From Calditrichota bacterium (GTDB lineage: Bacteria; Calditrichota; Calditrichia; RBG-13-44-9; J075), in contig JAJRYW010000281.1 of the NCBI GenBank assembly GCA_024275555.1, positions 1-19,207 of the forward strand: a stretch of DNA of 19,207 nucleotides, in the 5' to 3' direction. The notes beneath the pieces were generated by a model, which was not told the DNA's origin, did not search any database, and saw only the letters and a program-made list of their open reading frames with translations. Both the position numbers and the translations under genes were made by a program. Below, piece after piece: positions 7,515 to 15,374 of this stretch. Numbering within the stretch: the first letter of the stretch is position 1; every line of letters begins with the position of its first letter.

Positions 7515-8917
7515 AATACTCCGTATCGAATAATTAATGTTTTTTTAGTTTTCTTTGACACTTTATAGCGATCACTAATTCTTAACCCGACAACATAGAC
7601 AATTTCACCTTTATTTTCCAGCACTATCGCTTGATCCCTGGGAATCAGCACGTTTGATTCATTGCTTAAAAAATCACTGAGCTTTTTCGATTGTTTCATT
7701 CCCAGGGGCCGGAAGCGGTCTCCGGCGGCCCGGGAGCGCAGTTTCAGGGGGAACTCCAAACCACTGGCATCGAGATATTCTACTCCCGGCTCCCCGGGCA
7801 GGGCCTGGCCGGCGTTCCACTCCGCCAACTCCAGCGCCAGCCAAATCTTCCGCGCCTCGTCCTGATAGACGTCTCCCGGCATTAAGTGAAGCGAAACACC
7901 GGAAGGGGCCTGGTCAATCTGGCCAAGCTCAAAAATCAACTCCGTGCGGCTCTTCCGCACCCGCAGTTGTTCCGAAAAACAAAATTTACTTCCGGATTGA
8001 GCCGTCGATACCCATTGCCGGAAGCTCTGGAACTGTTGGTACGTCAAGCCTCGATGCGGTTGATTCAAGTTTTCAAAGATCATTTTTATTAGCTTAATTT
8101 GAATCCCGGAAAAGTAATTCTGGTATATAGTCATATCAAGCCGAATTTTATTTTGAGATTCTGGTTTTACCCCGGTTTTGTAAAGCCTTTCCGATTCTTC
8201 GGCAATAAATTCCTCCCAGTCCTGAACAATCATCCCCAGGCGAAAAAGATGCTCCGGGCGAAAGTAATCAAACTCCCGGCGTAAAAAAGGAAGTAAACGA
8301 TGTCGAATCCGGTTCCGCTCGAAATTCAGGTCGGTATTACTGGCGTCTTCCCGAAAATCCAGTTGCTGCTTTTGGGCGTAGCGGAGAATATCCTGGCGGG
8401 CGGCAAACAGCAGCGGTCTCACAAAGCGCCCTTTTTTTACGCGAATGCCGGCCAATCCTTCCACGCCCACGCCCCGCAGCAGGCGCATCAGAATCGTTTC
8501 CGCCTGATCATCCAGGTGATGGCCGGTAGCGATCGCATCGAAGCGCTCTTGTTCGGCAATGTCTTCTAAAAATTGCTGCCGCAGTCGGCGGCCGGCCTCT
8601 TCCAGCGAATATCTTTGCTGTCGGGCATAAGCGCGCACATCGACCCGCCGCGGAAAGAAAGGCAATGAGTACCGCCCCGCTAATTCCCGCACAAACTCTT
8701 CATCCCGGTCCGATTCCTCGCCGCGCAGGGTGTGATTGAGATGGGCGACCCCCAACTCCAGTTGAAAATAACCCTGCCAGGTTCTCAGCAAATCCAGCAA
8801 AACCACCGAGTCAACCCCGCCGCTGAGGGCAACCAGAACCCGCTGCTGCGCCCGGATTAGCTGATGGTAATTGACAAACTGAAGAAAGGCGTATTTAAGA
8901 TGCTCACTCATAGGCAT
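7511..8917 (-). CDS. tilS: tRNA(Ile)-lysidine synthase
   Basis: It ligates lysine to C34 of the CAU-anticodon tRNA-Ile2, switching it from Met to Ile identity; an essential cytoplasmic enzyme. Among 468 residues the PP-loop motif SGGVDS is at 32-37, GHHLDDQAET at 132-141, and NRIRHRLLP at about 202-210. The C-terminal TilS domain contains RSRAAGDRFRPLGMKQSKKLSDFL-type sequence (about 394-417). This is a full two-domain enzyme, near the length of E. coli TilS. ATG 8917 lies only 16 bases after the 3' end of a CAU tRNA; the leader is pyrimidine-rich (CTCCTTTTTTCCTCCC) and has no Shine-Dalgarno. A second in-frame ATG two codons later is equally unsupported. Its 3' end overlaps hpt by 4 bases. 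Confidence 0.95.
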   Translation of the reverse strand: MPMSEHLKYAFLQFVNYHQLIRAQQRVLVALSGGVDSVVLLDLLRTWQGYFQLELGVAHLNHTLRGEESDRDEEFVRELAGRYSLPFFPRRVDVRAYARQQRYSLEEAGRRLRQQFLEDIAEQERFDAIATGHHLDDQAETILMRLLRGVGVEGLAGIRVKKGRFVRPLLFAARQDILRYAQKQQLDFREDASNTDLNFERNRIRHRLLPFLRREFDYFRPEHLFRLGMIVQDWEEFIAEESERLYKTGVKPESQNKIRLDMTIYQNYFSGIQIKLIKMIFENLNQPHRGLTYQQFQSFRQWVSTAQSGSKFCFSEQLRVRKSRTELIFELGQIDQAPSGVSLHLMPGDVYQDEARKIWLALELAEWNAGQALPGEPGVEYLDASGLEFPLKLRSRAAGDRFRPLGMKQSKKLSDFLSNESNVLIPRDQAIVLENKGEIVYVVGLRISDRYKVSKKTKKTLIIRYGVL

Positions 8918-8933
8918 GGGAGGAAAAAAGGAG

Positions 8934-9007
8934 TGGCGGCACAGGGATTCGAACCCCGGACACGCGGATTATGATTCCGCTGCTCTAACCAGCTGAGCTA
9001 TGCCGCC
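8934..9007 (-). tRNA. tRNA with CAU anticodon: elongator Met, or Ile2
   Basis: The 74-base cloverleaf is complete. The acceptor GGCGGCA/TGCCGCC is fully paired, the D-arm is GCTC-AGCTGGTTA-GAGC, and the anticodon stem is GCGGA/TCCGC around ATCATAA (anticodon CAU). The T-arm is CGGGG-TTCGAAT-CCCTG (one G-T pair) and the discriminator base is A. CCA is not encoded. The paired first base pair and lack of a GGG/CCC anticodon stem exclude an initiator. I favour elongator Met, but the sequence alone does not exclude tRNA-Ile2, which also carries CAU before lysidine modification; the downstream neighbour is the enzyme that makes that change. Confidence 0.93.
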
Positions 9008-9017
9008 GTCTGTGAAG

Positions 9018-9037
9018 AAAAAAGCCCCAAATGGGGC
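9018..9037 (-). terminator. Short terminator between the two tRNAs
   Basis: On the minus strand GCCCC-ATTT-GGGGC (9037-9024) is a perfect 5-bp G/C stem with a 4-base loop, followed by TTTTTT (9023-9018). Flanking AAA (5') can pair with part of the T-tract. It starts 6 bases after the initiator tRNA and ends 10 bases before the next tRNA. No promoter is visible between it and that tRNA, so read-through is probably what feeds the downstream genes. Confidence 0.75.
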
Positions 9038-9043
9038 ATTTAG

Positions 9044-9117
<74 letters not shown>

Positions 9118-9131
9118 ATCAGAGAATGATA

Positions 9132-9160
9132 AATATAATATAGATTCCCCCTGCTGTCAA
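9132..9160 (-). promoter_or_regulatory. Sigma70-type promoter of the initiator tRNA operon
   Basis: TTGACA (9160-9155), a 17-base spacer and TATATT (9137-9132) match the consensus closely. The -10 box ends 14 bases before the tRNA, so transcription would start about 7 bases upstream of the mature 5' end. The -35 box overlaps the lpxK stop codon (TGA at 9159-9157). Confidence 0.82.
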
Positions 9161-10263
9161 GTGTCAAAGTGAACATTTTTGCAAGTTTTTTCAATACGCT
9201 CCCAGACCCAGTCGGCAAAGGCTTTGGACGGTTCAAACCGGAACGAGACCTTGACAACCACGACTCCTTCGGGCATTTTATGCGGCGCCGGATAGCATTC
9301 TGTTACTTTTACGGCGTCCTTCTCGGTCATCAGCCAAAAGCGCACCCCTTGCTGCCGGTCTTCGGCAAAAATTCGCTCTAATTCCGCCCGGCTAAAAGGA
9401 TGATGATCCGGGAAGTTGCGCCGTACCGCCAGCGAAAGACCGGCGCGGGTAAGCAATCCGTAGAACTGGCCGGGATTGGCAATTCCGCAGAGTGCTGCAC
9501 ATGGCTGCCCGGCCAGGGATTGACGCTCAAGCACATTTCCATCCTTCAACCGCTGAAAGGCGCGAATCTGGTAATTGGCTTTGAACAGCGGGACCGGATA
9601 GCGTTTGCGAAGCTGCTTTTCCAACCGCCGGACCTGTGAAAGATTGTCGCTGTATTTGGTCAGCACAAGGGCGTCTGCGTAGGTCAGGGCGCTTTTCAGA
9701 TCGCGTAAATATCCCAATGGGAATAAGAAGGGGTGATCATGCCAGCGGGAGACATCAATCATACAAATGTTTATCTGCCGATGAATGCGGCGGTGCTGGA
9801 AACCGTCGTCCAGCACGAAGAGGTCCGGCGCGTAACCGTTCTCAATCTCCCGGGCGACGCGCAGCCGGTCGGCCCCCACGCCCAGGAGCCCGCCTTGCAG
9901 GTAGTTGAGCAGCAAGGCCGGCTCATCCCCGATGTCGCGGATGGAACGGGGCTCATAAGACCCGGCAGTGTCCAGGACGACAACCTCCCGGCTTTTCCGC
10001 CGGTAGCCGCGGGTAAGCACCGCCGGACGCAGCCCCTTCTTTTGCAGCAATTGAACCAGTTCGGCGGTTAAATGAGTTTTACCGGTTCCGCCCATCTGGA
10101 TGTTGCCGACGGAGATCACCGGGCGGCTTAAACGATGAACCCGGAACAGGCCGAAATCATAAAACTTGTGACGAGTCCATAGAACCGCCATGTGAAGAAT
10201 GCTGAGCGGAAGCAATATCCATTTCACGGCATTCCGGAACGATGTAAGTGATTTTTTAATCAT
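9157..10263 (-). CDS. lpxK: Tetraacyldisaccharide 4'-kinase (lipid A synthesis)
   Basis: It phosphorylates the 4' position of tetraacyldisaccharide-1-phosphate to form lipid IVA at the inner membrane, so the organism should make lipid A. Among 368 residues an N-terminal hydrophobic anchor lies at about 14-30, the P-loop GNIQMGGTGKT is at 53-63, and the LpxK signature DDGFQHRR is at 152-159. ADALVLTKY and WLMTEKDAVKV further on also fit the family. Length is typical. ATG 10263 is preceded by an in-frame TAA and no good Shine-Dalgarno; a tiny ORF (10316-10260) ends in an ATGA overlap with it. It is divergent from the efflux operon, and its stop overlaps the tRNA promoter. Confidence 0.93.
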   Translation of the reverse strand: MIKKSLTSFRNAVKWILLPLSILHMAVLWTRHKFYDFGLFRVHRLSRPVISVGNIQMGGTGKTHLTAELVQLLQKKGLRPAVLTRGYRRKSREVVVLDTAGSYEPRSIRDIGDEPALLLNYLQGGLLGVGADRLRVAREIENGYAPDLFVLDDGFQHRRIHRQINICMIDVSRWHDHPFLFPLGYLRDLKSALTYADALVLTKYSDNLSQVRRLEKQLRKRYPVPLFKANYQIRAFQRLKDGNVLERQSLAGQPCAALCGIANPGQFYGLLTRAGLSLAVRRNFPDHHPFSRAELERIFAEDRQQGVRFWLMTEKDAVKVTECYPAPHKMPEGVVVVKVSFRFEPSKAFADWVWERIEKTCKNVHFDT

Positions 10264-10316
10264 TTATAGAGCGATTCCGGGAGAAATTTTGTATTTTGGG
10301 TGGTTATAGAATTCAT
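10260..10316 (-). CDS. Possible 18-residue leader ORF ahead of lpxK
   Basis: ATG 10316 opens an 18-residue frame (MNSITTQNTKFLPESLYK) whose TGA overlaps the lpxK ATG as ATGA. lpxK itself has no visible Shine-Dalgarno, so coupling could explain its translation. Against this, the GGAGG here directly abuts the small ORF's ATG, which is closer than ribosomes normally use. Treat as tentative. Confidence 0.2.
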   Translation of the reverse strand: MNSITTQNTKFLPESLYK

Positions 10317-10352
10317 CCTCCGATTGGTGGATTTTTTATTTTATATTCGCAC

Positions 10353-10381
10353 ATTGCCGGATCATGCAGCGCCCCGGCAAT
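10353..10381. repeat. Perfect 8-bp inverted repeat in the lpxK/efflux gap
   Basis: ATTGCCGG (10353-10360) and CCGGCAAT (10374-10381) are exact inverted copies around a 13-base loop. They lie in the 272-base divergent gap, about 90 bases upstream of lpxK and 155 bases upstream of the efflux operon. Either an mRNA leader hairpin or an operator for a dimeric repressor would fit; no T-tract follows. Confidence 0.5.
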
Positions 10382-10390
10382 TCGGCAAGG

Positions 10391-10422
10391 CCTCTTTCGG
10401 GGTCTCCGCCGATCAGGGGCGG
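10391..10422 (-). repeat. Dispersed hairpin repeat, family 2, copy 3 (core only)
   Basis: On the minus strand a CCGCC/GGCGG stem (10422-10418 with 10410-10406) is followed directly by GAGACCCCGAAAGAGG. The same order, a stem-loop of different sequence then GAGACCCC-(G)AAA-GGGGC, is seen at 358-466 and 18893-18987. The last stem here keeps pairing through a G-T pair (CCTC/GGGG on the plus strand). The upstream CTTTCGC part of the other copies is not evident. Confidence 0.45.
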
Positions 10423-10535
10423 TTGGTATCAAAATATATAAGAAAGAAAATTAAAATCCTTAAAACTTCTTAAGAAACATCACCGTAACGCAAGTATCGA
10501 AAAATGCAAATAACATTCTGGAGGAGCAACCTGTC

Positions 10536-11717
10536 ATGAAATACGTTTTCATGGTCGTCTTTTTATTGATGTCTTTAATTGTTTGGAACGGCTGCGGTTC
10601 CGGGGAAGCAAATTCCAAGGACAAAAACAGCGGGCCGGATTCCACCGTCGCGGACAGCACGGCCTCTGGCCAACCCGGCAAAACCGGGGCAGGCCCCCGG
10701 GGTAAAAAGGGCGAGAATATCAGCGCCGTGCCGGTAGAAGTTACCCGGCTTTCCATCGGTGATATTTCCAGTTCCCTGCTCTACAGTTCCACGCTGGAAA
10801 CCGAAGAAACCGTGGATGTCTATTCCCGCATCGGCGGCCTGGTGATGGAAGTATATGCGGAAGAGAGCCAGCAAATTCAAAAGGGGCAAAAGCTGCTTCA
10901 GATCGAAAAGGAAGAGTATGAACTGGCCGAGGAAAAAGCCCGGCTGGAATATAAAACCAAGCTGGCCGATTTTAAACGGCTGAAAGCACTTCAGGAAGAG
11001 GACCTGCTCAGCCAGGAAGAATTCGACAACGCCGAGTTAGCCCTGAAGCAAACCGAGATTGCCTGGAAACAGGCGGCATTGAACCTGAAGTATACCACCA
11101 TCACCGCTCCCATCACCGGGGTAATCGGGGACCGCTTTGTGCGCCTGGGCGACCGTATCCAGCCAAGCACCAAGCTCTACACCATCACCAATTTGGATGA
11201 AAAAATTGTGCGCATTTATGTACCGCAGGGGGAATTTACCAAATGCTACCTTAAGCAGCGGGCGGTGATTACCTCCGATGTGATCGAAGGGGAGCGGCTG
11301 GACGGCTACGTCAAGCGGATCAGCCCGGTAATCGACCCGCAGAGCGGTACGTTTAAAGTGACCGTGGCAGTAAACGACCCGCAGAACCGGCTTCGCCCGG
11401 GGATGTTTGTCAATACCGAGTTGATTGTGGATACACATGAAAATACGCGCCTGATTCCCAAGTCAGCGCTGCTTTACGAGAATGAGCGCACCTACTTCTT
11501 CATCGTCAGTGAAGACAGCGCCCGGAAAATTGAAATGCAAAAGGGCTTCGAGGACGCCGAGAAGGTCGAGGTGCTTAATGATCTGCCGGCGGGAACCCAG
11601 GTGGTGGTTTTGGGCCAAAACGGGCTGAAGAACGGCAGTAAAGTGCGCATCATCGTAGAACGCAGCTATCCCTGGCAACAGAAAGAGGGCGCTCCCCTGA
11701 GCGAGGTGCGCCGCTAA
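10536..11717 (+). CDS. RND efflux periplasmic adaptor (membrane fusion lipoprotein)
   Basis: It links an inner-membrane RND pump to an outer-membrane channel across the periplasm. A lipoprotein-type signal (MKYVFMVVFLLMSLIVWNGC) ends at Cys20; the residues before it, WNG, are a loose lipobox, so lipidation is likely but not certain. A polar Gly/Ser/Lys linker spans about 21-60. The lipoyl halves lie at about 93-125 and 186-216 (TTITAPITGVIGDRFVRLGD) around a charged helical hairpin (about 126-185), with a beta-barrel at about 220-300 and a membrane-proximal domain after 305. The 393 residues fit the HlyD/AcrA-like group. A strong GGAGGAG (10520-10526) lies 9 bases before ATG 10536. Substrate is unknown. 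It is the first gene of a three-gene operon with two RND permeases. Confidence 0.92.
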   Translation: MKYVFMVVFLLMSLIVWNGCGSGEANSKDKNSGPDSTVADSTASGQPGKTGAGPRGKKGENISAVPVEVTRLSIGDISSSLLYSSTLETEETVDVYSRIGGLVMEVYAEESQQIQKGQKLLQIEKEEYELAEEKARLEYKTKLADFKRLKALQEEDLLSQEEFDNAELALKQTEIAWKQAALNLKYTTITAPITGVIGDRFVRLGDRIQPSTKLYTITNLDEKIVRIYVPQGEFTKCYLKQRAVITSDVIEGERLDGYVKRISPVIDPQSGTFKVTVAVNDPQNRLRPGMFVNTELIVDTHENTRLIPKSALLYENERTYFFIVSEDSARKIEMQKGFEDAEKVEVLNDLPAGTQVVVLGQNGLKNGSKVRIIVERSYPWQQKEGAPLSEVRR

Positions 11718-11794
11718 CCCCGCGCCCTCTCCAGCCCCTGTTACCGAAAAACCCTGAATGTAAACCGCGACGCGAATGCAAAGGTTGAGCAAGT

Positions 11795-14700
11795 ATGAGT
11801 CAAAATCAATTAAAAGATCATAGCTTTTTTAAATTTACCACCAGCCGGCCGGTCGCGATCACCATGATCGTCATCGGTATTCTGGTGTTCGGATGGCTGT
11901 CTTACGGACAACTTTCCCTGGATTTAATGCCGGACATCACCTACCCGTCGCTGACGGTGCGTACCGAATTTGCCGGGGCCGCCCCGGAAGAAGTGGAAAC
12001 CTCGGTCTCCCGTCCCATCGAGGAAGCGCTGGGCGTGGTCACCAACCTGGTCTCGATCAGTTCCATCTCCAAAGCCGGCCAATCGGATGTGATCATGGAG
12101 TTCAACTGGGACACCGATATGGACGAGGCCATCAGCGAGGTGCGGGAAAAGCTGGACCTGGTCTTTCTCCCCGACGACGCCGATAAGCCCATCATCCTCA
12201 AATACGATCCTTCCCTGGACCCGATCCTTCGCCTGGGCTTGACCGGCGGCCCGGATTTATTCTACAATCGCTACGTTGCCGAAGAAGAGATTAAGCGCGC
12301 CCTGGAAACCGTGGACGGCGTGGCCGCGGTCAAAGTCAAAGGCGGGTTCGAAGAGGAAATCCGGGTGGAGTTGAGCGAGGATAAAATCAGCCTGATGGGC
12401 CTGGATATCCAGCAGATTCGCCAGCGGCTGGCCCAGGAGAACGTCAACCTGGCCGGCGGGGAATTGAAGGAAGGGCAGTCCGAATACATCGTACGCACAC
12501 TGAACGAATTCAAAAACATTGAAGAAATTGCCAACATCAAATTAGGCCTCCAAGGCGGGCGGGAAGTGCGCCTGAAAGACCTTGGCCGGGTGTTCCGCAC
12601 TCACAAAGACCGCCAGATCATCACCCGCCTGAACCACCGGGAGAGCGTGGAACTGGAAGTCTATAAAGAGGGCGACGCCAACATCGTGGAAGTGGCGCGG
12701 AATGTGCGCAACAAAGTCTTCGGCACGCCGGAGCAGCAGGCCTTTGTGGCCAATATGCTCAAAAAGGAAAAAGAGGTAACCACGCCAAAAGAACCCGAGA
12801 AAAAAGAGGTTAAGTCGTCCAAAGGAAAACGGGGCGGAAGACGCGGCAAAGCTTTCCAGGAGGCTATGCTGAAGCGCAAGATGACCGATTTTATCACCTA
12901 TTCTCTTCCCAAGGGGCTGAATATCGATCTACTGACCGACCGCTCGGTGTTTATTGAAAACTCGATTAATGAAGTGAAAAACACGGCTCTCATCGGGGGC
13001 GTGTTGGCGGTGCTGGTGCTGTTCCTGTTTTTGGGCAACCTGTCCAGCACGGTCATCGTGGGCCTCTCCATTCCCATCTCTATTGTGGCCACCTTTACTC
13101 CCATGCGTTTATTCGATGTGTCCCTCAACATCATGTCGCTGGGAGGGCTGGCCCTGGGGATCGGCATGTTGGTCGACAACTCCATTGTGGTCATCGAGAG
13201 CATCTACCGCTGCCGGGAAGAGGGGGATTCCTATGTCGATTCGGTAGTGCGGGGTACCGGGGAGGTTGGCGCCGCCGTGGCCGCATCCACCCTGACCACC
13301 ATCGCGGTCTTTTTTCCCATGGTCTTTGTAGAAGGGGTGGCCGGGCAAATCTTCGGCGACCTGGCCTTGACGGTGGTTTTCTCGCTGTTGGCCTCGCTGG
13401 GAGTCGCCCTGTTCTTTATCCCCATGCTGGCCTCGCGCAAATTTCAACCGCCGAGCGTGCAGCAGGGCGCGGATCATCCCAAAGATTTTTATAAAAATTT
13501 TCGCAGCATCGCCCAGATGATCGAAAGCCTGCGCAGTTTCAAAAGCAGTTTTGGCAAAGCCGGCAACGGTTTGAAAATTGCTTTAGGCGTTTTAGCCCCG
13601 GTGTGGCTGGCCTATGTGCTGGTGCGTTTCCTGCTCTATATTGCCCTGGAACTTGCCGGAAAACTGGCCACCACTGCCATGATCCTGCTCGGAGCAATAT
13701 TCGGACTGATAAAGCTGCTCTGGGAAAAAGTGCTCTCCAAAATCGCCGGATTTTTTGTGCAGCTTTTTAACCGGGGATTCCGGAAAGTATATGATTTCTA
13801 TCCCCAAGTGCTCGACTGGGCGCTGAAGAACAAGGGAACGGTGCTCATGGCCAGCATCATCCCCTTCCTGTTTGCCGTATTGATTATCTTCCCCCGCCTG
13901 GGCAGCGAACTGATTCCCGCGGTGCATCAGAACGAGTTTAATGTGGAACTGTCCCTGCCCATCGGTACGCCGGTGGAAACCACCGCCGAGGTAGTGCGTC
14001 CCATCGAAGAGATGATCCTGGATATTCCGGAAGTGCAGCAAATTTCCACCGTAGCGGGCGTGGATCTGACTAAAATCTCCGACTCGGAATCCGGGGAACA
14101 CACCGCTAAAATCACCGTGATCCTTAAACCGAACAATGACCCGGTGGGAGTGGAAGAGCGGGTTCTGGCCGATATCCGCAACCGGCTGAGCAACTACAGC
14201 GGCATTGCGTTCCAGATTTCCCGGCCGGTGCTGTTCAGTTTTAAAACGCCCATTGAGGTCGAGATTAAAGGCTACAATTTAACGGCGCTAACCACGGTCA
14301 GCAGCGAGGCGGTGGAGGCCCTTTCCCGGGTTCCCGGCCTCACCGATGTAAAATCCAACATGCAGCGGGGCAACCCGGAAGTGCAGATCATCTACGATCG
14401 CAACAGGCTGGCCTACTTCGGGCTGAATATCCTGGATGTAGCCAACATCGTGCGCAATAAAGTCCGCGGCGATGTGGCCACCGAGTTCAAGAAACAAGAC
14501 CGCCGCATCGATGTGCTGGTGCGGGTGCGCGATGAGGACCGGGCCAGTATTGCGCGGCTGCGGCGGCTGAACATCAACCCCGGCGGCTCGGCCATCCCCC
14601 TGGAAAGCGTGGCCAAGATTGAGATCAACGAAGGGCCCAGCGAAATCCGGCGCATCAACCAGGAGCGCTCCGCAGTGATCATGGCCAACATTGCCGGAAG

Positions 14701-15337
14701 GGATTTGTCCAGCGTCAGCGAGGACGTCTATCAAACCCTGCGGAACCTGGACATGCCGGCCGATTTCTCTTTCGAGATCACCGGGCAAAACAAGGAGATG
14801 GAAGTCTCCCTGAACAGCCTGCGCCTGGCGCTGCTGCTGGCCATCTTCATGGTCTACATTGTAATGGCCTCGCAATTCGAGTCGTTTGTGCATCCGTTTG
14901 TTATTCTGTTTACGGTGCCGTTCGCCTTAATTGGCGTTTTGCTGACCCTGTGGGTGTTCCGGATTCCCTTGAACATTATGGTATTTCTGGGATTGATTAT
15001 GCTGGCCGGGATTGTGGTAAACAACGCCATTGTGCTGGTGGACTACATCAACCAACTGCGGCGCAAGGGCCTTTCCAAAGAAGAGGCCATCAAACAGGCC
15101 GGCCAGGCGCGTCTTCGCCCCATTCTGATGACCACCCTGACCACGGTTTTAGGGTTGCTGCCCATGGCCCTGGGGCTGGGAGAGGGCGCGGAAATTCGCA
15201 CGCCTATGGCCGTCACCGTCATCGCCGGATTGCTCAGCGCCACCGTGCTGACCCTGGTGGTCATTCCGACGGTTTACGCTATTTTCGAACGCGGGGAAAC
15301 GGCTGCCGCATCCGGCGAAGAAGCGCTGGCGAAATAG
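11795..15337 (+). CDS. RND efflux permease 1, enlarged by two inserts
   Basis: A proton-driven inner-membrane exporter of the AcrB-like (HAE) group. At 1180 residues it is well over the usual ~1040. Helix 1 is at about 19-37, then a porter domain with PDITYPSLTVRTEFAGAAPEEVE, helices 2-6 at about 398-545, helix 7 at about 681-700, a second porter domain, and helices 8-12 at about 1008-1163. Helix 4 has VDNSIVVIE (Asp461-Asn462), where AcrB has two Asp; helix 10 has VVNNAIVLVDY, where AcrB has Lys940. RLRPILMTTL in helix 11 is conserved. Extra parts are a Lys/Arg-rich stretch (about 313-362) before helix 2 and a hydrophobic segment (about 590-657) between helices 6 and 7. Its ATG has AAAGG about 11 bases upstream, 77 bases after the adaptor gene. 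Substrate unknown. Confidence 0.93.
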   Translation: MSQNQLKDHSFFKFTTSRPVAITMIVIGILVFGWLSYGQLSLDLMPDITYPSLTVRTEFAGAAPEEVETSVSRPIEEALGVVTNLVSISSISKAGQSDVIMEFNWDTDMDEAISEVREKLDLVFLPDDADKPIILKYDPSLDPILRLGLTGGPDLFYNRYVAEEEIKRALETVDGVAAVKVKGGFEEEIRVELSEDKISLMGLDIQQIRQRLAQENVNLAGGELKEGQSEYIVRTLNEFKNIEEIANIKLGLQGGREVRLKDLGRVFRTHKDRQIITRLNHRESVELEVYKEGDANIVEVARNVRNKVFGTPEQQAFVANMLKKEKEVTTPKEPEKKEVKSSKGKRGGRRGKAFQEAMLKRKMTDFITYSLPKGLNIDLLTDRSVFIENSINEVKNTALIGGVLAVLVLFLFLGNLSSTVIVGLSIPISIVATFTPMRLFDVSLNIMSLGGLALGIGMLVDNSIVVIESIYRCREEGDSYVDSVVRGTGEVGAAVAASTLTTIAVFFPMVFVEGVAGQIFGDLALTVVFSLLASLGVALFFIPMLASRKFQPPSVQQGADHPKDFYKNFRSIAQMIESLRSFKSSFGKAGNGLKIALGVLAPVWLAYVLVRFLLYIALELAGKLATTAMILLGAIFGLIKLLWEKVLSKIAGFFVQLFNRGFRKVYDFYPQVLDWALKNKGTVLMASIIPFLFAVLIIFPRLGSELIPAVHQNEFNVELSLPIGTPVETTAEVVRPIEEMILDIPEVQQISTVAGVDLTKISDSESGEHTAKITVILKPNNDPVGVEERVLADIRNRLSNYSGIAFQISRPVLFSFKTPIEVEIKGYNLTALTTVSSEAVEALSRVPGLTDVKSNMQRGNPEVQIIYDRNRLAYFGLNILDVANIVRNKVRGDVATEFKKQDRRIDVLVRVRDEDRASIARLRRLNINPGGSAIPLESVAKIEINEGPSEIRRINQERSAVIMANIAGRDLSSVSEDVYQTLRNLDMPADFSFEITGQNKEMEVSLNSLRLALLLAIFMVYIVMASQFESFVHPFVILFTVPFALIGVLLTLWVFRIPLNIMVFLGLIMLAGIVVNNAIVLVDYINQLRRKGLSKEEAIKQAGQARLRPILMTTLTTVLGLLPMALGLGEGAEIRTPMAVTVIAGLLSATVLTLVVIPTVYAIFERGETAAASGEEALAK

Positions 15338-15362
15338 CCGTCCTGCAAAAAGATTGACGCTC

Positions 15363-15367
15363 AGGAG
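15363..15367 (+). promoter_or_regulatory. Shine-Dalgarno deciding the start of RND permease 2
   Basis: AGGAG lies 7 bases before ATG 15375. A TTG at 15354 in the same frame lies upstream of this site and has none of its own, so ATG 15375 is the better start. Confidence 0.75.
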
Positions 15368-15374
15368 TAGTATA

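Noticed and set aside
15354..15374. TTG 15354 as start of RND permease 2
   Set aside because: The only Shine-Dalgarno lies downstream of it and is correctly spaced for ATG 15375.
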